Of a stretch of 64,000 bases of DNA, positions 50,941 to 62,742 are shown one piece after another. A program made the translations under genes and the position numbers. The first letter of the stretch is position 1. Every line of letters begins with the position of its first letter. Location of the stretch: contig CALZFC010000006.1 in assembly GCA_945643635.1 (NCBI GenBank), positions 11,082,001-11,146,000 on the forward strand. Direction: 5' to 3'. This DNA is from Allodiplogaster sudhausi (taxonomy: Eukaryota; Nematoda; Chromadorea; Rhabditida; Diplogasteridae). A model generated the notes under the pieces. That model did no database searches, was not told where the DNA came from, and worked only from the letters and a program-made list of their open reading frames with translations.

Positions 50941-53900
50941 ATGGATCTTCTCTCCTCGACGTTCGCTACTCTTGTCATCATCTGTCAGTCTCTTGTCACT
51001 CCTCACAATCGAAATGACATCTATAGGACTTCTTTTGACCGTTTCTGTTTGTGCTTGGCACAAAACGAATTTAAATTTCTAATTTCAAACTGAATTTCTA
51101 ATTTAATTCGGCTGGAATAATATATGTGATAGAAAGAAATGTGTTGAGTGGGATGCCTTGCCCGCCGTCTTTCGGGCGACCGCTACGTAAGCGAGTTGCT
51201 GGAGCGGCTGCTCATGGACTACAACAAGAATGTCCGGCCAGTCAGAAATGCCTCCGACGCCCTCGTCGTCAAGTTCGGCGTCAATCTCTGTCGACTCGTT
51301 GATGTGGTAAGTCTTGCCGTTTATTTCTCCTTTTTTTCTTTTACGAACCATGTTCCTGTTTATTTCCAATTAATGCATAAGAAATCAATAGGCCAAAGGA
51401 ATTTATCTTTATTCATGTATAAATTAGCAGTGCGGATTCGGAGAGCCAAAAAAAACTCTTGACAGATTCGGCAGAGAAAGAAGATGAGCAAGAAAGCGTG
51501 AAAGAGTGAGAGAGAGTAAGAGTGAGAGAGAGAGAGCGAGAAAGAGACTGAGAGAGAAAGAGAGAGATAGGGATTCTAGAGAGAGTAGAGAGCGATTGAG
51601 AGCGGGGTTGAAAGGTCAATTGGTGTAATCTGTCAACCAGCGCCTCTCTGCATTCAATCATTCAAGTGATCACTCCATTGTTTAGAGGACTTATCCTGGC
51701 CAGATTTCCTTTAGCCGCATATATTGTGACATTATCAGCGGGTCTAATGATTTTTCTCTATTTTAGTTTTGATTTTTCTCTAATGTTCTATAAAAAGTAA
51801 AAGTGGATTATGTACTTGTGCATGATGTAAATACACAGACATATTTAATTTATCTGTTCGTTCGTTTCAACATTCAAAGTACCTTTTACAGGATGAAGTC
51901 AACCAGGTGCTCACAACAAGTCTGTGGCTAGATATGGTTAGAAAGTTGCAGTATTGAACAGAATGAAAAGAAATTTCAAAAGTGTCATTTCATTGTCTCT
52001 GAATCAACTAGGCAAAACATGTTAAGTGTATTTGCATTGATTTGGCTTTGATTCAGCAATGGCAAGACCGAAAGCTGGAATGGAATCCGGCAGAGTGGGG
52101 AGGAATCAGCAAGGTTCACATTCCCTCCGATCAGATCTGGACACCGGATATTCTTCTTTACAACAAGTTTATATTTTTCTCTTTTTTTGTTCTCATACAT
52201 TACAGTTTCTGAGAGTGTTTTCCAAGTAATTGTGCATGATTTGGAATCAAAATTAACAAAAACCTTAGACTTTGCCGCGGGCAATTTTCCAGCAAGTTGC
52301 CAGGGTAGCCTGTTGGCAAGGGCGCGGGTCCTAAAAACCCGTGGGCTAAGCTCTTCATGGGTTCGAATCCCGCCCATGGTAAACAGTTTATTTTCTTTTT
52401 TCGATTATTTTTGCAGTGCTGACGGAGATCCGAATATTAACGTGGTGAGTCTCGCGCTGGTTGAGTACACGGGAACAGTCTTCTGGATGCCTCCTTCCAT
52501 CTACAAGAGTCTCTGTCCGGTATGCACTTTCTATCTTCCTTCACTGAATATGTCTATATTCGATTGATTGCTTACCTCAGATCAATATCGAATATTTTCC
52601 GTACGACTTGCAAGAGTGCTTTCTCAAGTTTGGTGGATGGAGTAATGATGGTTGGTTTCTTTGCCATTTTAATTTTCATTTAAGTCATATTCATTTTCAT
52701 TTTTATATATTTAACTGAAAAACAAATTCGTGGTGAAGGAGGATGATCACCGGAGAAGTACATATGTGAGGTTCTAAATTGCCGGACCTTCGCACGCTTA
52801 CTTTCGCCTGTTTTATTTTACTCTAAGAGGTATTGTGCGACCGGCGTAATAGCAAGCGAGAATGAGATTGTCTACTCCAAGGACAGACGCGTGGCAATTC
52901 GAAACTGCATCCATTATTTTTCGGTGATTGTCCTCCTTTAAATATAAAAGTATATGAATTCAGGCCAAACGCTAGACATGCAACAGTTACCGCCGAACAT
53001 GGAGGACCGCATCGAGAGACGAGTCCTCTTTACATACATATTTACTCTTTCCTACAAGCTGTTGTTCTGTTCTAATCGATATCTGGAACAAGTATTGTGA
53101 CAGGTCGATGAGAATGGCGTGGAATTCGCATACCTCGAGAACGGAATGGGACTAGCTTTCTTCAGAGAGTTAGCCATTATTGCTAAAGCCATTAATGAAT
53201 GAATCAATATTCTGTGCTTATGTTGAGATCGGCAGAATGGGATCTCTTGAATGTGACGTCACGTCGCTACGCGCAGATCTACCCCGGCTGCTGTGGCCAG
53301 CAGTATTACATCGACATTCGATACAATATCACCATCCGCAGAAAAGGCATCTTCTTCACGGTCATGCTCACCATTCCATGCATGCTAATTGGTTAGTGAT
53401 CTACTTTTTAGCAAGGTCTGGATATTGAGTTGAAACAGACGCAGAGAGGAGTGGAAAGATGAAAGAGGCGAGTTTATTGTGAGAAGCGATTAGGAAAAAT
53501 ATGGATATGATTTAAAAAGAAAGATTGATATGAAGCGAATACGACGTCGTTCGTGTTCGTGGTGCCGCCGTGCGAGCACAAGATGACCTTCTCGATCTCA
53601 GTCTTCGTCGCCTTCTCCGTCTTCTATCTCGTACTCATCGAAATCATTCCTCCCACATCGCTTGTCCTTCCTCTCATTGGTCGCTCATTTCTATCGAATA
53701 TTTAATTGACTTTTGTAATCCAATTAATTTGTCATCTTTCAATTAAAGGAAAATATCTGCTGTTCACGCTACTAATGATCACCGTTTCCATCATTATCAG
53801 CGTGCTGAACATCAACATTTATCGCAGGTCGGGTTTTTCGTCATCAATGAACTGTATTCAAAAGGATTCCTTTTAATAATTGAATTCATTTTAATTATAT

Positions 53901-54855
53901 AGACAAGCCTTTACATCACCGATGCCTGACTGGCAGCGCTGGCTCTTCGTGCGAATGCTTCCGCGATACCTCAGGATAAAGATGCTCGTTAGTACTTCCT
54001 CTTTGAAAAACATTTTAACAAGCCATGTGTTATTAATAAAAATTGCGTTTAAACTATTGTTTGCAGTGACAGTTCAAACATTTGAAAAACATTTAGGACG
54101 ACGATGAGAAAGAGCAACAGGAGAAATCGGGCAGCACTGCTTCCTCTACTGTCGATTTACCACAAAGCAGCACTGGTAGTTGCAGTTTCATTATTTTATA
54201 TAATTTATGGAATTTTTAAAAAAAGTGCTTATTGATATTTCCCACATACATATTTGTGAAATGCTTAGCCGGCCAACCAACTCGGAAGTTGACGTCGCTG
54301 CCTTCTGCGAGGCCACGTCAACTCAGTCTGGCACAGGTTGCAGTCGGCTTCATTCTTGCCATTATTCAGATTCGTTGTTAACAATCTCGTTGACAGCTGC
54401 CAGCTTAGATCGATCTCGCCTTCAAGCAAGGAACCCCCGTTGATGCTCTCCATCTCTTTCGCAGGATTGCTCAGCAACTCGCTGTGATTTCTGCTAAATT
54501 CGTCAACGACGAAATGGAAGGAAAGGTACGGGCGTCAGTTAATCGATGCAATTGAACAATCTATTTGTTTTGGTGGTGACTCCCGTTTTAAATTTCCTAT
54601 TAATGTTTCTAGATTGCCTCTTCAAATTTCCTTAAATGTAACCATCTGCAGATTACGGACGAGTGGCGATTGATGGCGTTGACCCTTGATCGAGTCTGTC
54701 TTATTCTCTACTTGGCCCTGAACACGACGGCCACAGTTCTGTTCATCTGGAATGCTCAATCTCTCTACGACGTTCGCCCTTCGCTTGGACGCACTTCTGC
54801 ATTCAAACCTCTCTCTGGCGACACCGTTACCTTTGACACCATTTATGAGTTCTAG
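50941..54855 (+). CDS. nicotinic acetylcholine receptor-type subunit (Cys-loop channel)
   Basis: About 16 exons. A signal peptide exon MDLLSSTFATLVIICQSLVT (50941) is followed by about 51144-51306, 51892-51936, 52057-52166, 52417-52519, 52581-52650, 52974-53032, 53104-53171, 53228-53391, 53537-53679, 53749-53827, 53903-53987, 54097-54175, 54269-54333, 54409-54524 and 54652-54855. Loop A WTPDILLYNNADGD and the Cys-loop (C, 13 residues, C: CPINIEYFPYDLQEC) are intact. Loop C has vicinal cysteines (YPGCCGQQYYIDIRYN), an alpha-subunit feature. M1-M4 are clear; M2 reads HKMTFSISVFVAFSVFYLVL. The loop after M3 is short and acidic. It is a cation-channel-type subunit of neuron or muscle membrane; the DEG-3-like group is a guess. 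The joins between exons 1-2 and in the M3-M4 loop are least certain. Confidence 0.88.
51470..51575. repeat. (GA)n tract in receptor intron
   Basis: GA-rich repeat inside the 585-base intron 51307-51891. Confidence 0.8.
52299..52381 (+). tRNA. tRNA-Leu (UAA)-like gene
   Basis: A class II cloverleaf can be folded. The acceptor is GCCAGGG against CCATGGT (one mismatch, one G-U) with discriminator A. The D arm is GCC/GGC. The five-pair anticodon stem CGGGT/ACCCG has loop CCTAAAA, giving anticodon TAA. A variable arm stem GGGC/GCTC follows, then a T arm with loop TTCGAAT. The mismatch in the acceptor and an A-C mismatch at the base of the T stem mean it could be a tRNA pseudogene. It lies in the sense orientation within the receptor intron 52167-52416. 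Confidence 0.72.
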
Positions 54856-55228
54856 CCTAAATTAAAGCGTTGATGTTCGTTAATGTTTGAAAACCTTTAA
54901 TAAGTCGTTAATAGGAAAAATATTCACTTGTGCAATGTTTTTTTCAGTGTGTGTTTGTTTTCTAAGAATCTTTTTTTCTTCTTCGAAGAATCTGTCATGC
55001 CGAACGATCTCCACATTCTCCGTTGGTAAGCATCATCCGTACTCTATGCGTGCAACACTTAGTCCTTATCAGGAGCTTGACTGCTTTAATCAGACATATG
55101 GTGACCATGTAAATATGATGAAATGTTTATTCAAATATAGACAGAATTTCAGAAAAAAGCAAAACAACATGAAAATAAGAATTGTCTGTATCTGATGCAA
55201 CAAAGTACGACTCTTCGCACTTATTATT
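54856..55228. other. convergent intergenic region
   Basis: 3' flanks of the + strand receptor gene and the - strand chemoreceptor A. AT-rich, no gene seen. Confidence 0.5.
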
Positions 55229-56872
55229 TTAATCTCGGGAGAAATCTCGGGAAGATCCAGAAGATTGCTTGGCTGCCTTGGGTGCACTGAAGGGCAGAAC
55301 CTTCCGTCGGTGGGCGGCGCCACGAATGCCACGCACCACCCAGCGGAAAGGCCAGCAGATGAGATCTGCGGCCGCGCGGCGATAGGGGCGGAGGGAGAAC
55401 AGGAAGAGGAAGTAGTACGCAAAGCTGCAAGAAGCACTCATGCACGGTATAGCCCTGGCACTAGGTCGACCAAGGCCACTCCTTCAATGGTGAATTGGAT
55501 AGTGCCCCTGACTCAAGAGCTCAAATCCGTTGGGAAGAAACTCTTCGCCCACATACTATGTATGTACCCACAACACTACGTGTTCCTCTCGCTCTGGTCA
55601 AGAGCGCTGTGCACAGCTTGACATGAATATCCACTATGTATGATGTTTAACAATGCCTTACGGTGAAAACGAATACAACGCCCATGGCGAGTAATCCAAA
55701 AGCTGCATCCATGGAGAAAGTTGGATCCACGACAGGGGAAGCACGAAGGCACCTTAAATTAATAACATGTTTTTTGCCTTTTTGAATGTATACAAACATA
55801 TGTATAAAAATGTGTTTCCAACCGAGGAAAAAAATGATTGTAGGCGAGAAGTTAAAGATGGGTGCAATCAATGTGAAATCCAAGAGCAGTTGATTCGTGT
55901 TCATAAGAGCTTCGTAAGTCTTCGCCGACAGAGAGCTGCGCAACTAAACGTAATCCATCTCAACTGATGCATACACTCCATTCATTTTTTCCCCGCATCA
56001 AAAGTTTAAATCGAAATACCTGATGAGCACTGCGATAGCATACGAAAATTAAATTGCCCGCGGCTGCAAAATAGCAGGTGATGAGTAATCCTAAAAATAA
56101 TTTCTCATTTCGGATCGTTTCACATCTTTGAAGTCAAATCCAACCGTATGCAGGGAAGATAAAATTCACTATTTGCGGGCGACGGTGCATACCATCTCAC
56201 CGTCTTTTCGTTAGAATAACTCCAACGTGTTCAGAACCTGATGACTGTTTGCGCGTGAAACCAGCGAAAAAGTCGATTGCTTGTGCCCAAGCCGGCAGAA
56301 ATGGAGATGTAGTTTGAAAAGGAGCCTATAGCAAACATTAACAAATTGGATCGGGCATGAAATATTAATTTTTTTTCACCAATCAATGCAGTTCCAGAGA
56401 CAAATGTTGTGTTGCACGCGAAGACAATAAACAGCACGTGGTTTACTGTTGGAGAAAGCGTACTGAAGAAGCCCGTAAACAAAATCTTCTTAAGAAATGC
56501 ATCTTTTTAAAAGATATTGATAAGATCTCCTTAAAATAGATTTCAACCTGGTTGCTGCAAAGAAGAAAAGGCTGGGTGCTTCCCAAGAGGAGGGAATGCA
56601 AGATGCAACCAAGCAAGAGGGAAATGGATGGAACTCCAGCTGAGGCCTCATCCTGCGGGTTCTCAGGAGCACATCTCAAATATGCTAACTCAATGTAAGC
56701 TAAATCTCTGAAGGCACAAACTTGCTAACTTTTGAACGATGTAGATTAACAGAATTGCTGTTGACACAGATACAATGGAAATTGTAATTTGAACAGGGAA
56801 ATTGGCGTCGATGAAGGGTATCGCCGAGGAAAAGCGTAGCGTCAGAATTTCTTCTTCATTTTGAGAATCCAT
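55229..56872 (-). pseudogene. chemoreceptor array member A, TM4 exon missing
   Basis: Paralogue of genes B-D with recognisable exons at 56730-56872 (MDSQNEEEILTLRF plus TM1), 56548-56674 (TM2), 56380-56485 (TM3), 56238-56325, a fragment ending at 56145 (IVNFIFPAYG), 56020-56090 (TM5), 55823-55943 (TM6), 55662-55752 (TM7) and 55229-55424 (FAYYFLFLFSLRPYRRA). Only 92 bases separate exon 4 from the end of the loop exon. In B and C this space holds a 97-base TM4 exon, an intron and most of a 106-base exon, so TM4 is absent. An in-frame TGA also precedes the loop fragment. It could be a recent pseudogene, or a shortened receptor if 56237 is spliced to an acceptor near 56200. Confidence 0.7.
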
Positions 56873-57601
56873 AAAGCCTGAAATTTCATTTCTTTTGAAT
56901 GTCAAAACTGTAAGATTTAAAAAAAGTAAAATGAGACAAGAAACATTTATAATAAAAGGCTGAAGTGGACAAACCAGTGCTGTTGTGTTTTCAAAAGTAC
57001 TGGAATGTCCTATAGTCGTTGCCGTCTGGACGTGACTGTGCCTTCGCCCCATTCCGCCGCTTAACACCATTTACATAAAAGGACTAATGAAGAAGCGTAG
57101 GCAGACAGCCATGTGATTGATGAAAGCATCAATTTGGTTATCTTGAATTGGGATGACCAAGGAAACGCTCAGCTCACAAAAGAAATCAAATTACTGCAAA
57201 TCTAGCCGGAGTCAGAAATCATAAGCAGAGTAAATAGTCATCATATGCACGTGTATTTTTACGCCTTGTGACCAGCACAATCCTTGGCATGATGGTCATG
57301 TGCCACTTCAAGTATTCAACGACTTCTTCTCGCGGCAAGTCAATATTCATTCACCTCCATGCACAAATTGGTGTATTAAAAAAGAACATCACAAGCCTAC
57401 TACTTGAAATGAAGGACACAGAAAAATAAAAACAGAGTACCATCCAAGAGTTCGCTTGAATGTCTTCTTTGAATTGAGATGGCATTACTATTTACTTGGT
57501 TCAGAAATGAATATTTTCGCACGTCTTTCGGAGAATGACCTATTTACATATACATACGTACATTTATATACTAACAAGAAAATAAATGAGAAAATGGATG
57601 G
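56873..57601. other. intergenic, chemoreceptors B to A
   Basis: 729 bases containing the upstream region of A and the 3' region of B. No exon seen. A short ACAT repeat lies near 57550. Confidence 0.5.
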
Positions 57602-59414
57602 TTAGGGAGCTGCGGTTATCTTGTGCGGCGCAAAATTCGAAGGCAAGGTCATAGGGCAGAAGCCGGCACAGCTAAGCATCTGAGCCAGACCGCGGAAGGG
57701 ACGGAAGAGAATGTCAGCTGCTGCTCGACGATAGGGAGGGAAGGCGTAGAGAATGAGGAAGTAGTACGCGAATCTGCAGATTCATTTACTCTGTCTAAAA
57801 ATCCCGCTTTTTATAGCGAATCTGGACCATTTGTAACTTCGATAAATGTATATAGAAAGACCCGATATGCTATGTTTTTGTGGTAACAATGCAATGCTAA
57901 TGCGGTTCGTACGGCGTGAACGAAAAGAGAGCACATGGCGTGTAAGTGAGGAATTCCATCCATTGTCTCGTCCAGGAAGGCGGCAGAACAAAGGTGCCTG
58001 GGGAAGTTGGCATCAGAATACTACACACATCGAGTTTCTTTTGCTAACTGAATATAAACATTAATGTTGGTGTGAAGAGGAATATTGGAGCAATTAGTGT
58101 GAAGTCGAATAGAAGTCGATTTGAACTGAGAAGAACTTCATACCTCATTGCAGAAAGAGAGCTACGAAGCTAGAAAAAAGAGATTATTTCAGACAATTCA
58201 CCAGCTAACAGCAAGGATGATGCAAATGCTTGATATCTAATTATGAATCGGCTTACTTGTCGGAGATTGCGTTTAGAGACAAAAATGAAATAGCCGGCGA
58301 CCACGAAATTAGATCCGACAAAGAACCCTATCAATATATTTTGGAGTTTGTTTTGTTTCTCATTGCCAAACCATATCTAACCGGATGCTGGTAGAATGAC
58401 TTTAGTAATCCCTGCACCTCGTTCCATCTCCAGCATCGAATAGCGCGATTTCCAGATATAATATGGCGAGTCCTCAGGATATCTTTTCTGAATCAACAGA
58501 AAGTTACAATTTTAAGGATAAAAACGATAACATCTTCTAATTATAGTAACCTGCCAATTTCCTACGAAAAGACCAGTGAAGTGGGCAACTGCTGCATCCG
58601 AAATAATTATGCTTAATATCTCGTGTAAAGCATAAACCGTCATTCGCCTACAAATAATCGTTTATTTCGTTCTGCCCTGTATTCCACATGCGACCTCATT
58701 ACTGATTGTGCTTGAAACCAGCGAACGAGGCCGCTTCCCCCGCCCAGACTCCCTGTTATAGAGATGTAATTCGACAATGCTCCTTAAACATATATCTTGT
58801 GTTCCAACTCGTTTATAGTAAGCTAATTTTTTATGTAGTTATTTTTTTAACATCGATCATTCTTACCTATAAGTGCTGTTCCTGCGACGATACCAATGTT
58901 ACATATGAATATTGTTAATAATACGTAGTTCATAATGGGCGAGATGTTATTGAAGAAGCCAGTGAATAAAAGGATCTAGATATTTTTATAATACAAATTT
59001 CTTTTTTATCACATTAAAGGTCATAGAGCAAAGCATTTCTATACACCTGGCTACTGCATAAGATTACTGGCTGCGCACTTCCCCAGATAAGGGAATGCAC
59101 TATGCATCCGAGCAAGAGAATTATGGTTGGGACTCCAGCGGAGGCCTCGTCCTTTGGATTCTTTGGGGCACACCTTAATCATAAAGGGTTCTGTTAATCT
59201 TATTCAGATAATCTACAACATTTAATTTCAAACGAGAAAAAAACATATTTCAATCGGGTAACTTCAGAATGCTGTAGATAAGTAGCGTCGCTAATAGGAT
59301 GGATACAGTGGAAATAATGACTTCGACGAAGCTAGCTTCCAATATGAAGTCGAGCATAATACAAATGCCGACATTTCTCGTAAAAAAGTCGATGACAGAT
59401 GAATTACAACGCAT
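57602..59414 (-). CDS. nematode-type 7TM chemoreceptor B, 10 exons, 375 aa
   Basis: Exons in order: 59263-59414, 59047-59173, 58867-58975, 58695-58782, 58551-58647, 58382-58487, 58257-58327, 58049-58169, 57913-57997, 57602-57773. All phases fit and the total is 1128 bases. The segments are: TM1 VEVIISTVSILLATLLIYSI; TM2 GVPTIILLLGCIVHSL; TM3 NYVLLTIFICNIGIVAGTAL; TM4 EILSIIISDAAVAHFTGLF; TM5 FFVGSNFVVAGYFIFVSKRN; TM6 LLFDFTLIAPIFLFTPTLMF; TM7 FLTYTPCALFSFTPFAYYFL, followed by the PYRRAAADI tail. The SLSAMRYE...NRLLFD...APIF pattern and PYRR tail recall the Str/Srh superfamily of nematode serpentine chemoreceptors; exact family not determined. Expected in ciliated sensory neurons. The start codon could also be an upstream in-frame ATG (59438). 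Confidence 0.8.
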
Positions 59415-59851
59415 AGAAGCCTTGTAATAAGGTAACATCAACGGCTCCCTTGGCAGCTAGTAGAAGAGGCAAATTACTGGAGCTTAGAGAAACCGTGTCA
59501 TGCATGCCATACCTTGCGCGACTTAATCTAATCTCTAGCATTGCCTTCGAGCAAGATAATGTATTGAACATGTGGTCCTTGTGACTGTACATATCAAAAA
59601 TTAATTTTTTATCCCGTGATGTTTCGCCAAAATGGATCAGTACGCATGAATCTCGGAGCACAATTTTTGCAATAACCACTCAATTCATTGATTAAGTATA
59701 CTTGATAATGAGGCAAGCATGGGACATTTAGATAAATTTGTACTAATCCTACAAATGGTGTAGGTTGAAAATATTGTTTGGGCAATTGAATGAATATATT
59801 GTATGCATACGTAATGATATTCACCGTCGATTAATCAGGCAGGCAAATGTA
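59415..59851. other. intergenic, chemoreceptors C to B
   Basis: 437 bases, the shortest spacer in the array. No exon seen. Confidence 0.5.
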
Positions 59852-61621
59852 TCAGCCACGCATCTCCGAAGGTTGGTGTGATATCTGGTTAGGCAATGAT
59901 TTAGAAGTCGCAGTCATGCGGACTCTGGCGGAGGCGCATAAGAATCGATGGCAGGGCCAGCAGAGAACGGCCGCCGCCGCGCGACGGTAGGGACGGAAGG
60001 CATAGAGAATCAGGAAGTAGTACGCGAAACTATTAAATGAGTTATAGGATTCAAAATACTTAACTGTTTAAGATTCTTACAACGCCAATACAATTGCACG
60101 TACGGTATTAGCGTATAAAGAGCCCAAGGAGTGTACGTGAGAAACTTCATCCATTGACTCGCCAAGGGAGCCGGCAGTGCAAAAGTTCCTGCGGAACTTA
60201 TAGGAGTGAGTATCTATTTACTGAGAATGAATCACATTTATTAGAATGATGAAAAGCAAAAGAACCCACAAATTTACTAACCCAACAGAAATACTAATGA
60301 TGGCGCGAAGAGAAAAATTGGTGCAATCAAAGTGAGAACGTAGAGAAGTCGATTAGTATTGAGAAGAGCTTCATAAGTCTGTGCTGGAAGAGAGTTGCGC
60401 AACTAAAAAGAGATATGCATGTATTTTAACGTGGGCAACGATGATCCGGTATAAAGGAAAGTACTTGTTAAGAGCCTTACTTGGCGAGTGTTACGATCAG
60501 AGACTGTAAACAAATACCCGGCGGCTGTAAAATAGCTTCCGACATAAACACCTGTTATTCATAAAACAATTTGTTTTAAACATATTTATTACTTTGAATG
60601 CTGGCTAACCGAATGCCGGAAAAATTACTTTCGCAATCCCAGATTCTTGGTGCAGTGGAAGCATGGAGTATCTTGTTTGCCAGAAATGAGCCAGCGAGTC
60701 CTCAGGATATCTTATCTGGATTATCATGTAATGATCCTCATGGAGACACTCAGACTGTTTGGGGAACGGGGGGAGGGTGGGGGGCTTGGAACGACCTCCC
60801 ACTGCCCGGTGAAAAGGCCAGTGAAGTGTGCAACTGAAACAAGCGAAATAAATACTCTCAACAGTTCGTGCAGAATATAAATTGCCGCTCGCCTAAATAT
60901 GATATTGTTCATTGTTACGTTATCAATATGCAATAGACCTGTTAGGCGATTGTGCTTGAAACCAGCGAATAAACCTGCTTCCAGAGTCTAGACTGCGTGT
61001 TATGGACACATAATTTGAAAAGGCACCTTCAAAATAACTTTCTTAAAAATTACGACTAGAGATGGCGCGTAATGTTTCAGACCAACCAATTAGTGCGGCT
61101 CCAGCGACAATGCCCGAGTTACAGACATACAATACGACTAGGATGTAGTTGCTAGTCGGCGAGACGTTGCTGAAGAAGCCCGTGAATATAAGGACCTACA
61201 AGTTATAGATAGATATTTACTTTATTACAATTCCAACAGAAGACAAAAATAATAATAGTAATGTAGTTGGACCTGGTTGCTGCACAAGAAAACAGGTTGT
61301 GCACAGCCAAAAAGAAGGGAATAGACCATGCATCCGAACAAAAGAATGATTGTAGGAACTCCAGTCGATGCCTCATATTTTGAATGTTTAGGAGCACATC
61401 TGAAATGCAAGTGTTCTCTCCATTATTTTCAAATTGGATTCGTTTATTTAAAAAAAGTGGATGCCAAAGGGCTGCTACTTTCGAACGCTGTAGATAAGAA
61501 GAGAAGCTGTTGAAATGGATATGATGGAGATGGAAACTTGGATGGAGAAATTAGCATCGAGTAACGTGGTCAGCGAAGAGATTGACTGTCCTAACGCTTC
61601 TTCATCAAAACGAATAGCCAT
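59852..61621 (-). CDS. nematode-type 7TM chemoreceptor C, 10 exons, 374 aa
   Basis: Exons: 61479-61621, 61273-61399, 61087-61195, 60939-61026, 60796-60892, 60610-60715, 60481-60551, 60282-60402, 60104-60188, 59852-60029. Total 1125 bases, all phases consistent. Exons 2-9 have exactly the lengths of those in gene B (127, 109, 88, 97, 106, 71, 121, 85), which supports both models. The start is MAIRFDEEALGQSISS. TM3 is YILVVLYVCNSGIVAGAALI, TM5 VYVGSYFTAAGYLFTV, TM6 LLYVLTLIAPIFLFAPSLVF, TM7 FLTYTPWALYTLIPFAYYFL, and the tail is LYAFRPYRRAAAAVLCWPCH. It has a cysteine-bearing, slightly longer C terminus. A G-run lies in the short intron after TM4 (60716-60795). Confidence 0.82.
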
Positions 61622-62742
61622 GCTGCCGATAAATAAATGGATGATGTTGTAATTTTACTGTTATGGCATTTACCGTATAATTACTTTTGTTCTAATAAGA
61701 GTACAGGTGCATTTACTGCACTTCTATATGTATGTATATACCGTGCATGGAAAAGAAAGAACAATAAGTAACTAGAAAAATAAACGATGAAAATTTGCTT
61801 TGGAGAACTCTGTCAGAAGGAACGATTGAAAAGTTTTTGCAGGTATCAGCGGGAAGCTTGGAGTGACTATGGTAAGCAGGCCCTGTAGTGAATGTCCTCG
61901 CACTCCGCGTAGTATAAGTCAGTTAAAGTGATGTTGACTTGCCTGACTCACAAAGAAGCACAAATCACTTAACTCAGCCTTTGCATTACATAATATGAAC
62001 GAAGCAAAATGCTTACTAATCCACAGAGTCCAACAATTCAGGCAGAAAATTTTATTGGAATAATATGATTAGTTTTATTTATCTTTTTTATTCGCCTTCC
62101 ATACTAGCAACGAATTAAAGAAATCTTTACCTATTCTGTACCGATAGATACTACTTGTTCACAACAAAGTGAAATGGCCAATAAAACACCTTACGCTGCA
62201 TACAATACCATGTTTAAGCTTATTTCTGTGCCGGTGCAATTGACTTTAATAATTATCAATGTTTTAATCGGAACTAAATTACTCTAGAACAGTATAAATC
62301 TTCTTACAAAATAGTCGTTGAAAATAGGAAACGACAGAGATATGTGAGCTCTCCGAATTTGGACGTCTTCCGTGTCTGTTGAATAGTATTTAATTGCAAA
62401 CTCATAGAGACTAATGGTAAAGGGCAGGGCCAGAGGAGAAGGCCACTCGTTGCGTTGCGGAATTGCAATCCAGTCAATTCAATACTTATAATGTTATGCA
62501 AGAATAGTATAATTTCACACTCTCCTCTTGAACCTCTTGAATTATGACACTGGTAACAGAATGATTTCACATCGCCTCTGACATATCCGAGAGTATATTT
62601 GAACATCAAATTGGCTCAGTTTTTTGGTCTGGACCTTGGTATGATATTGAATGATCGTTCTAGTCAATTCGGTGATGTAAGAGAATGCAGATGAAGTATA
62701 AGAAAGTGCTAGATTTGTAGATTGCCCAGCAGTGTGTTTGGA
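61622..62742. other. intergenic, chemoreceptors D to C
   Basis: 1.1 kb without a supported exon. AT-rich with scattered short frames. It probably contains the promoter of C. Confidence 0.5.
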
